Source: Bosea sp. ANAM02 (GTDB lineage: Bacteria > Pseudomonadota > Alphaproteobacteria > Rhizobiales > Beijerinckiaceae). Taken from it: DNA of 64,000 bases. Every line of letters begins with the position of its first letter. Within the stretch, counting starts at the first letter, position 1. Shown one piece after another: positions 9,348 to 17,453 of this stretch. The notes beneath the pieces are model-generated. The model ran no database searches and had not been told where the DNA came from. It worked only from the letters and a program-made list of their open reading frames with translations. Location of the stretch: assembly GCF_011764485.1 (NCBI RefSeq), contig NZ_AP022848.1, positions 3,004,001-3,068,000 of the forward strand, written 5' to 3'. Both the position numbers and the translations under genes were made by a program.

Positions 9348-10183
9348 TGGCCCAGATCGCCAATGCCACCATCCTGCCGCTCGCGGGCTTCGCGCCGGAG
9401 CATTTCAGCCTCTCGGTCTCCGGCAAGGTCGCGACGGTGACGCTAAACCGGCCTGAGAAAAAGAATCCGCTGACCTTCGCAAGCTACCGCGAACTCACGG
9501 ATTTCTTCCTCGCCGCGCAGAAGGAGGAGGAGGTCAAGGCGATCGTCGTCACCGGCGCCGGCGGCAATTTCTCCTCGGGCGGCGACGTGTTCGAGATCAT
9601 CGGCCCGCTGGTCGCGATGGAGACCAAGGACCTGCTCAAGTTCACCCGCATGACCGGCGATCTGGTCAAGGCGATGCGGGCCTGCCCGCAGCCGATCGTC
9701 GCCGCGATCGACGGCGTCTGCGCCGGGGCCGGCGCCATCGTCGCCATGGCTTCCGACCTGCGGCTCGGCACGGCCGGCAGCAAGATCGCCTTCCTGTTCA
9801 ACCGCGTCGGGCTCGCCGGCTGCGACATGGGCGCCTGCGCGATGCTGCCACGGATCATCGGCCAGGGCCGTGCCGCCGAATTGCTCTATACCGGCCGCGT
9901 GCTCAGGGGCGAAGAAGCCGAGCGCTGGGGCTTCCTCAACCGCATTTGCACGGCTGAAGCCGTGCTGGCGGATGCGCAGGCGCTCGCCGCCGAGCTGGCC
10001 GATGGCCCCACCTTCGCCAATGCCATGACCAAGCGCATGCTCGAAATGGAATGGGCGATGTCGGTCGAGAGCGCGATCGAGGCCGAGGCCGTGGCGCAGG
10101 CCTTGTGCATGCAGACCGAGGATTTTTCCCGCGCCTATCACGCCTTCGCCGCGAAGCAGAAGCCGGTCTTCGAGGGCAACTGA
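9347..10183 (+). CDS. Enoyl-CoA hydratase/isomerase family protein
   Basis: A 278-residue crotonase-fold protein. The oxyanion-hole segments are [10 protein letters not shown] (about residues 68-77) and [19 protein letters not shown] (about 120-138). The start overlaps the MarR stop by one base, and the stop is one base from the following dehydrogenase gene, so the genes are translationally linked. It probably acts in the lower, beta-oxidation-like part of the aryl-CoA pathway, hydrating an unsaturated or ring-cleaved CoA ester. Assignment to a specific step is inference. Confidence 0.9.
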   Translation: MAQIANATILPLAGFAPEHFSLSVSGKVATVTLNRPEKKNPLTFASYRELTDFFLAAQKEEEVKAIVVTGAGGNFSSGGDVFEIIGPLVAMETKDLLKFTRMTGDLVKAMRACPQPIVAAIDGVCAGAGAIVAMASDLRLGTAGSKIAFLFNRVGLAGCDMGACAMLPRIIGQGRAAELLYTGRVLRGEEAERWGFLNRICTAEAVLADAQALAAELADGPTFANAMTKRMLEMEWAMSVESAIEAEAVAQALCMQTEDFSRAYHAFAAKQKPVFEGN

Positions 10184-10184
10184 G

Positions 10185-11444
10185 ATGGGCAGCGCTTCTC
10201 CCCTCGGCCTCGACATCCTCGGCGATACGCTGGACTGGCCGTTCTTCGAGGAGAAGCACCGCGCCTTCGCCGCAGAGCTTTCCGGATGGGCCGATTCCTA
10301 CCTCGCCGACCTTCCCCACGACGACGTGGACGAGGCCTGCCGGGCGCGCGTCGCGGCTTTGGGTGCGGCGGGCTTCCTGAAGGCCGCGGTGCCGGCGGCC
10401 TATGGCGGGCTCAACGACAAGCTCGATGTCCGCACGCTCTGCCTCGCCCGCGAAATCCTGGCGGCGCGTGACGGGCTCGCCGACTTCGCTTTCGCCATGC
10501 AGGGGCTCGGCACCGGCTCGATCAGCATCGCGGGTTCGGAGGCGATGAGGCGGCGCATCCTGCCGGATGTCGCGGCCGGCAAGCGCATCGCCGCCTTCGC
10601 CCTCTCCGAGAAGGAGGCCGGCTCCGACGTCGCCGCGATGGCGACGACCGCGACGCCGGACGGCGCATCCCATGTCCGCATCGACGGCGAGAAGAGCTGG
10701 ATCTCGAATGGCGGCATCGCAGACCATTACGTCGTCTTCGCCCGCACCGGCGAGGCGCCTGGCGCCCGCGGGCTCTCCGCCTTCCTGGTCGAGGCCGACA
10801 CGCTGGGCCTGACCGTCGCCGAGCGGATCGAGGTGATCGCGCCGCATCCGCTCGCGACCCTGCGCTTCGAGGGTTGCCGCGTGCCGCTCGGGAATCGTAT
10901 CGGCGGGCCGGGCGACGGGTTCAAGGTCGCGATGGCGACGCTCGACATCTTCCGCTCGACGGTCGGCGCCGCCGCGCTCGGCTTCGCAAGGCGCGCACTG
11001 CACGAGACGCTTGAGCACGCCAATGGCCGCAAGCTCTTCGGCGGCACGCTCGGCGACCTCCAGCTTTCGCAGGCGGCGATCGCCGACAGCGCGGCGGAAG
11101 TCGATGCCGCAGCCCTGCTGGTCTATCGCGCCGCCTGGACCAAGGATCGCGGCGCGGCTCGCGTCACCCGCGAGGCGGCGCTGGCCAAGCTCGTCGCGAC
11201 CGAGAACGCCCAGAACGTGATCGACCGGGCCGTCCAGATCCATGGCGGGCTCGGTGTCACAAAGGGCGTCAAGGTGGAGGAATTGTACCGGGAGATCAGG
11301 GCGCTGCGCATCTACGAGGGTGCGAGCGAGGTCCAGAAGGTCGTGATCGCGCGCGACCTCCTGAAAGCACATGCCGCTGGAGCACGCGCCGATCAGGTTG
11401 CACTGCAACCTGATCGGATAACGCGTTCTCCAATCAATAATTAG
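10185..11444 (+). CDS. Acyl-CoA dehydrogenase
   Basis: A 419-residue FAD acyl-CoA dehydrogenase with the usual domains. The FAD-binding segment reads [18 protein letters not shown] (about residues 133-150), WISNGG is near 168, and the C-terminal helical domain has [34 protein letters not shown], where the glutamate of YEGASE is at the catalytic-base position. The last 26 residues or so after ARDLLKAH are unusual: they are encoded by a 12-bp palindromic repeat (11391-11415), so the end appears to have been extended by a repeat insertion. It belongs to the aryl-CoA operon. Confidence 0.9.
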   Translation: MGSASPLGLDILGDTLDWPFFEEKHRAFAAELSGWADSYLADLPHDDVDEACRARVAALGAAGFLKAAVPAAYGGLNDKLDVRTLCLAREILAARDGLADFAFAMQGLGTGSISIAGSEAMRRRILPDVAAGKRIAAFALSEKEAGSDVAAMATTATPDGASHVRIDGEKSWISNGGIADHYVVFARTGEAPGARGLSAFLVEADTLGLTVAERIEVIAPHPLATLRFEGCRVPLGNRIGGPGDGFKVAMATLDIFRSTVGAAALGFARRALHETLEHANGRKLFGGTLGDLQLSQAAIADSAAEVDAAALLVYRAAWTKDRGAARVTREAALAKLVATENAQNVIDRAVQIHGGLGVTKGVKVEELYREIRALRIYEGASEVQKVVIARDLLKAHAAGARADQVALQPDRITRSPINN

Positions 11445-11480
11445 AGGCGGATTCACCGATCGGGTCAGCGGCCCGATCGG
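11391..11480. repeat. Palindromic repeat element at the 3' end of the acyl-CoA dehydrogenase gene
   Basis: A perfect 12-bp inverted repeat, GATCAGGTTGCA then one base then TGCAACCTGATC, spans 11391-11415. A second one, CCGATCGGG and CCCGATCGG, spans 11456-11480. The first lies inside the dehydrogenase reading frame, whose stop is at 11442-11444. The second lies in the gap before the CoA ligase gene. Together they look like one compact repetitive element. Confidence 0.7.
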
Positions 11481-11505
11481 ATCCGGCTCTAGGCAGGGGA
11501 ACGGA

Positions 11506-13146
11506 ATGACAGCAACCGGATTCGCGAGATCGGGGCATAAGGACAGCTTCGCGCGAGACAATCTGCCGCCGCGCGCAAGCTGGCCCGATCTGAGAGTGGA
11601 AGAGGCGGGGCTCACCTATCCCGAGCGGCTGAACTGCGTCGCGGAGCTGCTCGACCGGCACATCACCGAGGGGCGCGGCGGACGCACGGCTGTGATCGCC
11701 AGCGACCTGCACTGGAGCTATGCGGACCTCGCGGACAAGGTGAACCGCATCGCCAATGTGCTGACGCGCGATCTCGGCATGGTCGCCGGCAACCGCGTGC
11801 TGCTGCGCGCCGGCAATACGCCGATGATGGTCGCGGCCTATCTCGCCGTGATCAAGGCCGGCGGCGTCGCCGTCGCGACCATGCCGATGCTGCGGGCGGG
11901 CGAGCTCGCCTATCCGCTGCGCAAGGCCAGGATCGCGCTCGCGCTCTGCGACCACCGCCTCACCGCCGAACTGGAAGGCGCCAAGGGACAGGTGCCGGAG
12001 CTTGACCGCATCGTCGCCTTCGGCGGCGCCGGCAGCGAGCTGGAAGCCCTGATGGCGCAAGCGGGCTACGCACATTTCGAGGCCTGCGACACGGCGCGCG
12101 ACGATGTCTGCCTGATCGCCTTCACCTCCGGCACCACGGGCGAGCCCAAGGGCACGATGCATTTCCATCAGGACATGCTGGCGATCTGCGATTGCTACGG
12201 CGCGCGCGTGCTGAAGGCCTCAGCCGATGACCGCTTCACCGGCTCGCCGCCGCTCGCCTTCACCTTCGGGCTCGGCGGGCTCGTGCTCTTCCCGATGCGG
12301 ATCGGCGCCGCGATGGTGCTGCCCGAAAAAGCCGGCTCGGCCGACCTGATCGACGCGGTCGAGCGCCACAAGGTCAGCGTCGTCTTCACCGCGCCGACGG
12401 CCTATCGCGCCATGCTCGACAAGCTCGACGGGCGCGACATCGCCTCGCTCCGCATCTGCGTCTCGGCCGGCGAGGCGCTGCCCAAGGCGACCTTCGACGC
12501 CTGGCAGGCGCGGACCGGCATGAAGCTGCTCGACGGCATCGGCGCGACCGAGATGCTGCATATCTTCATCGGCGCGCCGCGCGAGGCGATCCGGCCGGGC
12601 TCGACCGGGATTCCGGTGCCGGGCTACGAGGCGAAGATCGTCGATTCCGAGGGGCGCGACGTGCCGGACGGCACGCCCGGTCGCCTCGCCGTACGCGGCC
12701 CGACGGGCTGCCGCTATCTCGCCGATCCGCGCCAGGCGGTCTATGTTCTGAACGGCTGGAACATTACCGGCGACACCTATCTGCGCGATGCGGACGGCTA
12801 TTTCTGGTATCAGGCCCGTTCCGACGACATGATCGTCTCGGCCGGCTACAATATTGCCGGCCCCGAGGTTGAAGCCTGCCTGTTGACGCATGAGGCCGTG
12901 GCCGAATGCGGCGTGGTCGGCGCGCCCTGCCCCGAGCGCGGGCAGATCGTGAAGGCCTATGTTGTGCTGCGCGAAGGCATCACGGGCGACACGGCGCTGG
13001 TCAAGCTGCTGCAGGAGCATGTGAAGGCCGGTATCGCGCCCTATAAGTACCCGCGTGCCATCGAATTCGTCGATGCCCTGCCGAAGACCGCAACCGGCAA
13101 GCTGCAACGCTTCGCGCTGCGCCAGATCGCGCAGGGCGAGAGCTGA
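11506..13146 (+). CDS. Aryl-CoA ligase, benzoate/2-aminobenzoate-CoA ligase type
   Basis: A 546-residue ANL-superfamily enzyme that activates an aromatic acid to its CoA ester with ATP. The phosphate-binding loop LIAFTSGTTGEPKG is at about residues 203-216, the A5 motif GIGATEMLHIF at about 345, the hinge motif TGDTYLRDADGYFWYQARSDDMI at about 421-443, and the catalytic lysine is in KTATGKLQRF near the C-terminus. Size and motifs fit the benzoate-CoA ligase branch, which includes 2-aminobenzoate-CoA ligase. With the fused monooxygenase/reductase it supplies the first step of the pathway. Anthranilate is the most attractive substrate, but salicylate or benzoate cannot be excluded. Confidence 0.88.
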   Translation: MTATGFARSGHKDSFARDNLPPRASWPDLRVEEAGLTYPERLNCVAELLDRHITEGRGGRTAVIASDLHWSYADLADKVNRIANVLTRDLGMVAGNRVLLRAGNTPMMVAAYLAVIKAGGVAVATMPMLRAGELAYPLRKARIALALCDHRLTAELEGAKGQVPELDRIVAFGGAGSELEALMAQAGYAHFEACDTARDDVCLIAFTSGTTGEPKGTMHFHQDMLAICDCYGARVLKASADDRFTGSPPLAFTFGLGGLVLFPMRIGAAMVLPEKAGSADLIDAVERHKVSVVFTAPTAYRAMLDKLDGRDIASLRICVSAGEALPKATFDAWQARTGMKLLDGIGATEMLHIFIGAPREAIRPGSTGIPVPGYEAKIVDSEGRDVPDGTPGRLAVRGPTGCRYLADPRQAVYVLNGWNITGDTYLRDADGYFWYQARSDDMIVSAGYNIAGPEVEACLLTHEAVAECGVVGAPCPERGQIVKAYVVLREGITGDTALVKLLQEHVKAGIAPYKYPRAIEFVDALPKTATGKLQRFALRQIAQGES

Positions 13147-13193
13147 TCCATCTTCCTACAGAGCCTGAACGGCCGAAACCGAGGCGATACGCC

Positions 13194-13601
13194 ATGTCCG
13201 ATCATTCCCGATCCCGCGCCATCCTGCCCGAAGGCTGGCCGCAGCCGCGCGGCTATGCCAACGGCATGGTGGCGGAAGGCCGCGTGCTGGTCACCGGCGG
13301 CCTCGTCGGCTGGGACGCGCAAGGTGTCTTCGCCGAGGGCTTCATCGGCCAGTTGCGCCAGACCTTCCTCAATATCCGTGCCGTGGTCGAGGCCGGTGGC
13401 GGGCGCATCGAGGATATCGTGCGCCTGACCTGGTACGTCACGGATATCGCGACCTATCGCGCCAGCCTCAAGGAGATGGGGCCGGTCTATCGAGAAGTCT
13501 TCGGCCGACATTTCCCGGCTATGGCGGTGGTCGCGGTGACCGCGCTGGTCGAGCCGGAGGCGCTGCTGGAGATTGAGGCGACAGCGGTCGTCGGGGGCTA
13601 G
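13194..13601 (+). CDS. RidA family protein (YjgF/YER057c/UK114)
   Basis: A 135-residue protein of the RidA superfamily. Typical features are the GRVLVTGGLVGWD strand, the VVEAGGGRIEDIVRLTWYVTDI segment and the RxxxGxxxPAMAVVAVTALVEPEALLEIEATAVV end, which carries the Glu of the active site. The start has a GAGG ribosome site 9 bases upstream. RidA proteins hydrolyse enamines or imines to release ammonia. In a cluster for an amino-substituted aromatic acid this would fit deamination of an enamine intermediate and is mild support for 2-aminobenzoate as substrate. Confidence 0.88.
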   Translation: MSDHSRSRAILPEGWPQPRGYANGMVAEGRVLVTGGLVGWDAQGVFAEGFIGQLRQTFLNIRAVVEAGGGRIEDIVRLTWYVTDIATYRASLKEMGPVYREVFGRHFPAMAVVAVTALVEPEALLEIEATAVVGG

Positions 13602-13636
13602 GTCACGGTTGTCGAGCTGAACCCGGAGCCCAGGCT

Positions 13637-13763
13637 GTCATTCCGGGGCTCGCGCAGCGAGAACCCGGATCCCACGACCGGGTGAATGGCCTGTCACGCG
13701 GCATCGGATGTCTCACCCAGTCGTGGATTCCGGGTTCGCGCCTATGGCGCGCCCCGGAATGAC
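13637..13763. repeat. Long inverted repeat, third copy
   Basis: Starts GTCATTCCGGGGC and ends GCCCCGGAATGAC, so the outer arms are perfect 13-mers. Inner parts also pair (CCCACGAC near 13671 with GTCGTGG near 13721). It lies between the convergent ridA-like gene and cysN and has the same plan as 2265-2412 and 5315-5459. Confidence 0.8.
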
Positions 13764-13787
13764 AAGGGGAAGAAAGGCTGACTGCCG

Positions 13788-15422
13788 TCAAATCCCAGCG
13801 CCATCCTGCAAGGTGCCTGTCGGCGCCTTGCGCCAGAGTCGCATATGCAGCGCCCGCAGACCGGGGCGCAGCAGGATGTCGCCGAAGGCGAGCCCGAGCG
13901 AAGCCGGGACGTTTGCCGTCAACGCGAAGGCCGCCGCGAAGAGCCCAGCCGTGCTCACGACGCGCCAGCTCACGCCGGCAAGCCAGGCCCGGCGGTCCGG
14001 CGTACCCGGCCGCCCGACGATGCGAACGGCGCCACGCTTCGCCCACGCAAGCGTCCCACCCTCGCCCACGGCCTGCCGGACAGCCCCCTCAACCGGCTCG
14101 ACGAAGCCGAAGGCCACCGTCTCGTTGCCGATGCGGTCGATCAGGATGAATCCGCCGAGCTCGTGGCTCCTCGCATAGGGCAAGGAGACCAGCGGCCGAT
14201 CGAGGCGCAGCGTCACCGATCCGATGCCGTTCATGCCCAGGCTCTGCGCCGGGAGCGGCTGGAAGCCCTCGATGTCGATGCTGTGATGCAGCGCCTCGAC
14301 GGTGGCATTGGCGCTCTGCGTCGCGAGCTTCACCAGGAACTGGCCGCCTTCGCGCAGGGCGCGCTCGCCGGTCCAGAGCAGGCGCGCCCTGAGACCACGA
14401 CTCACCGGAAGCGCCGAGCCCGCTGCAGCGATGACATCGCCGCGCGAGATGTCGATATCGTCCTCCAGCGTCACCGTCGCGGCCTGGCCGGCAGCGATCT
14501 GGCTAGCGTCGCCGGCAGCGCCGATCAGGCGCGCGATCCGGCTGGTGCGGCCGGAGGGCAGCGCCACCACGGGATCGCCGACGCGGGCGCGCCCGGCAAC
14601 GGGCGTGCCTGCATAGCCGCGGAAGTCGAGATCGGGCCGGTTGACCCATTGCACCGGCAGGACGAAGCCTTCGTCGGTCGATGCGGCGCGTGCGATCGCG
14701 ACGCTTTCGAGATAGGGCAGCAGCGCCGGGCCGTCATGCCAGGGCATCAGCGCTGACGGCCGCATGACGTTCTCGCCGTCACGGGCCGAAACCGGAATGA
14801 AGCGGATCGAGGCGAAGCCGAGGCTCTGCACCGCCGCGCGGTAATCGCTCGCGATCCGCTCGAAGACGGTGGCGTCATAGCCGACGAGATCCATCTTGTT
14901 GATGGCGACCACGACATGGCGGACGCCGACCAGCGAGACGATGAAGGAGTGCCGCCGCGTCTGCGGCAGCAGACCCTTGCGTGCATCGACCAGGATGATG
15001 GCGAGATCGGCGGTGGAGGCGCCGGTCGCCATGTTGCGGGTATACTGCTCGTGGCCGGGCGTATCGGCGACGATGAAGCTGCGCTTGTCCGTGGCGAAAT
15101 AGCGATAGGCGACGTCGATGGTGATGCCCTGCTCGCGCTCGGCCGAAAGACCGTCGACCAGCAGCGCGAAATCCGGCGCCTCGCCTTGCGTTCCGAACTT
15201 GCGGGAATCGCTGTCGAGCGCGCTGAGCTGGTCGTCGAAGACCGCGCCGGCCTCGTAGAGCATGCGGCCGATCAAGGTCGACTTGCCGTCATCGACCGAG
15301 CCGCAGGTGATGAAGCGCAGCAGCGAGTGCTGGCCGGTTTCGGAGGCGGCCGGCGTATCATTGGCCGGAAGCAGAGCCTGCACCGGCTTCGGTGTCTTCT
15401 TTTTGGCGAGCGCGAAGCCCAT
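13788..15422 (-). CDS. cysN: Sulfate adenylyltransferase large subunit with a C-terminal DUF2061-like membrane domain
   Basis: CysN is the GTPase subunit of ATP sulfurylase and makes APS together with CysD. GTP-binding motifs are clear: ITCGSVDDGKST (about residue 40), ADTPGHEQYTRNMATGAS (about 118) and NKMDL (about 175). Beta-barrel domains follow. The protein is longer (544 residues) than plain CysN. Residues 479-530 read SWRVVSTAGLFAAAFALTAN then a second hydrophobic stretch and ALHMRLW, which matches the pattern of the DUF2061 membrane domain. A fused domain would tether ATP sulfurylase to the membrane. No APS kinase domain is present, consistent with an APS-type CysH. The start overlaps the cysD stop (TGATG). 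Confidence 0.93.
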   Translation of the reverse strand: MGFALAKKKTPKPVQALLPANDTPAASETGQHSLLRFITCGSVDDGKSTLIGRMLYEAGAVFDDQLSALDSDSRKFGTQGEAPDFALLVDGLSAEREQGITIDVAYRYFATDKRSFIVADTPGHEQYTRNMATGASTADLAIILVDARKGLLPQTRRHSFIVSLVGVRHVVVAINKMDLVGYDATVFERIASDYRAAVQSLGFASIRFIPVSARDGENVMRPSALMPWHDGPALLPYLESVAIARAASTDEGFVLPVQWVNRPDLDFRGYAGTPVAGRARVGDPVVALPSGRTSRIARLIGAAGDASQIAAGQAATVTLEDDIDISRGDVIAAAGSALPVSRGLRARLLWTGERALREGGQFLVKLATQSANATVEALHHSIDIEGFQPLPAQSLGMNGIGSVTLRLDRPLVSLPYARSHELGGFILIDRIGNETVAFGFVEPVEGAVRQAVGEGGTLAWAKRGAVRIVGRPGTPDRRAWLAGVSWRVVSTAGLFAAAFALTANVPASLGLAFGDILLRPGLRALHMRLWRKAPTGTLQDGAGI

Positions 15423-16324
15423 CAGAAATAGCCTTCCTGCTTCTTATGCTCCATCGAGCCCGAGCCGTCATGGTCGATGACGCGGCCCTGCCGCTCGGAG
15501 GATCGCGACGCGCGCATCTCGGCGATGATGTCGGTGAGGTTCGCCGCCTCGCTTTCGACGGCTCCTGTCAGCGGGTAGCAGCCGAGCGTGCGGAAGCGGA
15601 CCATGCGCGTCTCGACGGTCTCGCCGGGGTGCAGTTCCATGCGCTCGTCGTCGCGCATGATCCAGGCACCGTCGCGCCGGACGACCGGGCGCGGCGCCGC
15701 GAAATAAAGCGGCACGACCGGGATGTTCTCCAGCGCGATATAGTCCCAGACGTCGCGTTCGGTCCAATTGGACAGTGGAAACACCCGAAAGCTCTCGCCG
15801 CGATGCTTGCGGGTGTTGAAAAGCTGCCAGGGCTCCGGGCGCTGGTTCTTCGGGTCCCAGCGATGCTCCGGCGAGCGCAGCGAGAAGACTCGCTCCTTGG
15901 CCCGGCTCTTCTCCTCGTCGCGCCGCGCACCGCCGAAAGCCGCGTCGAACCTGTGGAGGTCGAGCGCCTGTTTCAGCCCTTGCGTCTTCATCACGTCGGT
16001 ATGGACGCGCGAGCCGGAGGCGAAGGGATTGATCCCGGCCTCGACGCCCTCGCGGTTGATATGGACGATGAGATCGAGCCCGAGGCGCTTCGCGGTCTCG
16101 TCGCGGAAGGCGATCATCTCGCGGAATTTCCAGGTCGTATCGACATGGAGCAGCGGGAAAGGCGGCCTGGCCGGGTAGAAGGCCTTCATCACGAGATGCA
16201 GCAGGACGGCGGAGTCCTTGCCGATCGAATAGAGCAGCACCGGCTTGTCGCAGGTCGCCACGACCTCGCGGATGATGAAGATCGCTTCGGCTTCGAGCTT
16301 CTGGAGATGGCTGAGCTGGATCAC
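15422..16324 (-). CDS. cysD: Sulfate adenylyltransferase small subunit
   Basis: A 300-residue N-type ATP pyrophosphatase, the catalytic subunit of ATP sulfurylase. The [12 protein letters not shown] motif (PP-loop) is near residue 33, with [12 protein letters not shown] and the conserved C-terminal [14 protein letters not shown] and [13 protein letters not shown] motifs. The start is taken as the GTG at 16324: there GTGA overlaps the cysH stop and the protein begins [15 protein letters not shown], as is normal for CysD. The frame stays open 23 codons further upstream, inside cysH. It forms one transcript with cysH and cysN. Confidence 0.95.
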   Translation of the reverse strand: MIQLSHLQKLEAEAIFIIREVVATCDKPVLLYSIGKDSAVLLHLVMKAFYPARPPFPLLHVDTTWKFREMIAFRDETAKRLGLDLIVHINREGVEAGINPFASGSRVHTDVMKTQGLKQALDLHRFDAAFGGARRDEEKSRAKERVFSLRSPEHRWDPKNQRPEPWQLFNTRKHRGESFRVFPLSNWTERDVWDYIALENIPVVPLYFAAPRPVVRRDGAWIMRDDERMELHPGETVETRMVRFRTLGCYPLTGAVESEAANLTDIIAEMRASRSSERQGRVIDHDGSGSMEHKKQEGYF

Positions 16325-17130
16325 TGGTGCACCTCCACCGGCGCGGCCTGGGCGCGCGCCGGCTTGCCGTCCTGTCCGACATGCAGGCCGCATTCCCTGG
16401 CCGCGTCATCCTCCCACCACCATCGTCCGGCCCGCTCGGGCTCGCCGGGGCTGATGGCGCGGGTGCAGGGCTGGCAGCCGATCGAGACGAAACCCTGCGC
16501 GTGCAGCGGGTTGATCGGCACGCCGTTCTCCTGCGCGAAGGCGAGCGCGCGCTCGCGCGTCCAGTCGATCAGCGGGCTCGCCTTGACGAGGCCGCGCGCC
16601 GCATCGGCTTCCGCCAGCTTCACGCCGCCCCGCGCGGCCGACTGGTCGGCGCGCAAGCCGGTCAGCCAGATCGAGGCACCGGCAAGCGCCCGGCCGAGCG
16701 GCTCGACCTTGCGGATGTCGCAGCAGGATTTGCGGGCGTCACGCGAGGCATAGAAGCCGTTGATGCCGTTCTGGCGGACATGAAGCTCGAGCGTGTCATG
16801 GCGCGGGTAGTACGGGCGGATCAGGATGCCGTAACGCTCCTCGGTCTCCTGCCAGAGCGCGTAGACCTCGGAGAAAAGCCGGCCGGTATCGAGCGTGGCG
16901 AAGGTGACCGGCAGCTTCGCCGCCGCGATGAAATGGGTGAGGACCTGGTCTTCGAGGCCGAAAGAGGTGGTGAAGACCACCCGCCCGTTCGCTTCCGCGA
17001 CGATGCCGGCAAGGCGCGCGGGAACGTCCGCCTTGCCGAAGGACGCATCGAGCGCGGCCGCACGTTGCGCCAGCAGCGCCTCTGGCGGTGTCTTCGTAGT
17101 GGGGTCGTCCGCGCCGAAGCCGTTCGCCAT
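16321..17130 (-). CDS. cysH: Assimilatory adenylylsulfate (APS) reductase
   Basis: A 269-residue thioredoxin-dependent reductase making sulfite. The PP-loop-type domain has [14 protein letters not shown] and [12 protein letters not shown]. The two cysteine pairs that bind the [4Fe-4S] cluster of APS-type enzymes are present: [12 protein letters not shown] (about residue 128) and GCQPCTRAI (about 218). This marks it as an APS rather than a PAPS reductase and agrees with the lack of a CysC domain in CysN. The start is placed at ATG 17130 (MANGFGADD); an upstream in-frame ATG at 17193 gives an unusual N-terminus. No sulfite reductase gene is next to it. Confidence 0.93.
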   Translation of the reverse strand: MANGFGADDPTTKTPPEALLAQRAAALDASFGKADVPARLAGIVAEANGRVVFTTSFGLEDQVLTHFIAAAKLPVTFATLDTGRLFSEVYALWQETEERYGILIRPYYPRHDTLELHVRQNGINGFYASRDARKSCCDIRKVEPLGRALAGASIWLTGLRADQSAARGGVKLAEADAARGLVKASPLIDWTRERALAFAQENGVPINPLHAQGFVSIGCQPCTRAISPGEPERAGRWWWEDDAARECGLHVGQDGKPARAQAAPVEVHQ

Positions 17131-17453
17131 GGTCCTGGCCGCCTGTTCGGTAAATCGAACGAACCACTTATACCCATGGCGGCCAAGGTTCAATTTACAG
17201 CATGTAGCGTGTTTTTTCTTATTTCACTTCCATTGGAGAAGTTTGTTTTGGCGGACGATGATGCCCCTCCCTTAGAGGGAGGCTCCGCCCTAGCCCCCTC
17301 CTCGCCGTCATCCCGGACAAGCCGCGACGCGGCGCCGATCCGACCCCATGCCGGAGCGCTTCCGATCCAGGTTCCGGCATGGATCCCGGGTCTCGCTGCG
17401 CTCGCCCAGGATGACCCGCGGGGGTGGAAAGGACGAGGCAAGATCTCCGCCAT
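17131..17453. repeat. Upstream region of cysH with a long inverted repeat
   Basis: The gap between cysH and dnaE2 holds the cysH promoter in its AT-richer part (about 17150-17250). A repeat runs from GTCATCCCGG (17307) to CAGGATGAC (17415), with an inner pair CCATGCCGGA (about 17346) and TTCCGGCATGG (about 17371). It belongs to a family related to, but distinct from, the GTCATTCCGGGGC repeats. A copy of one arm lies inside dnaE2. Confidence 0.6.
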
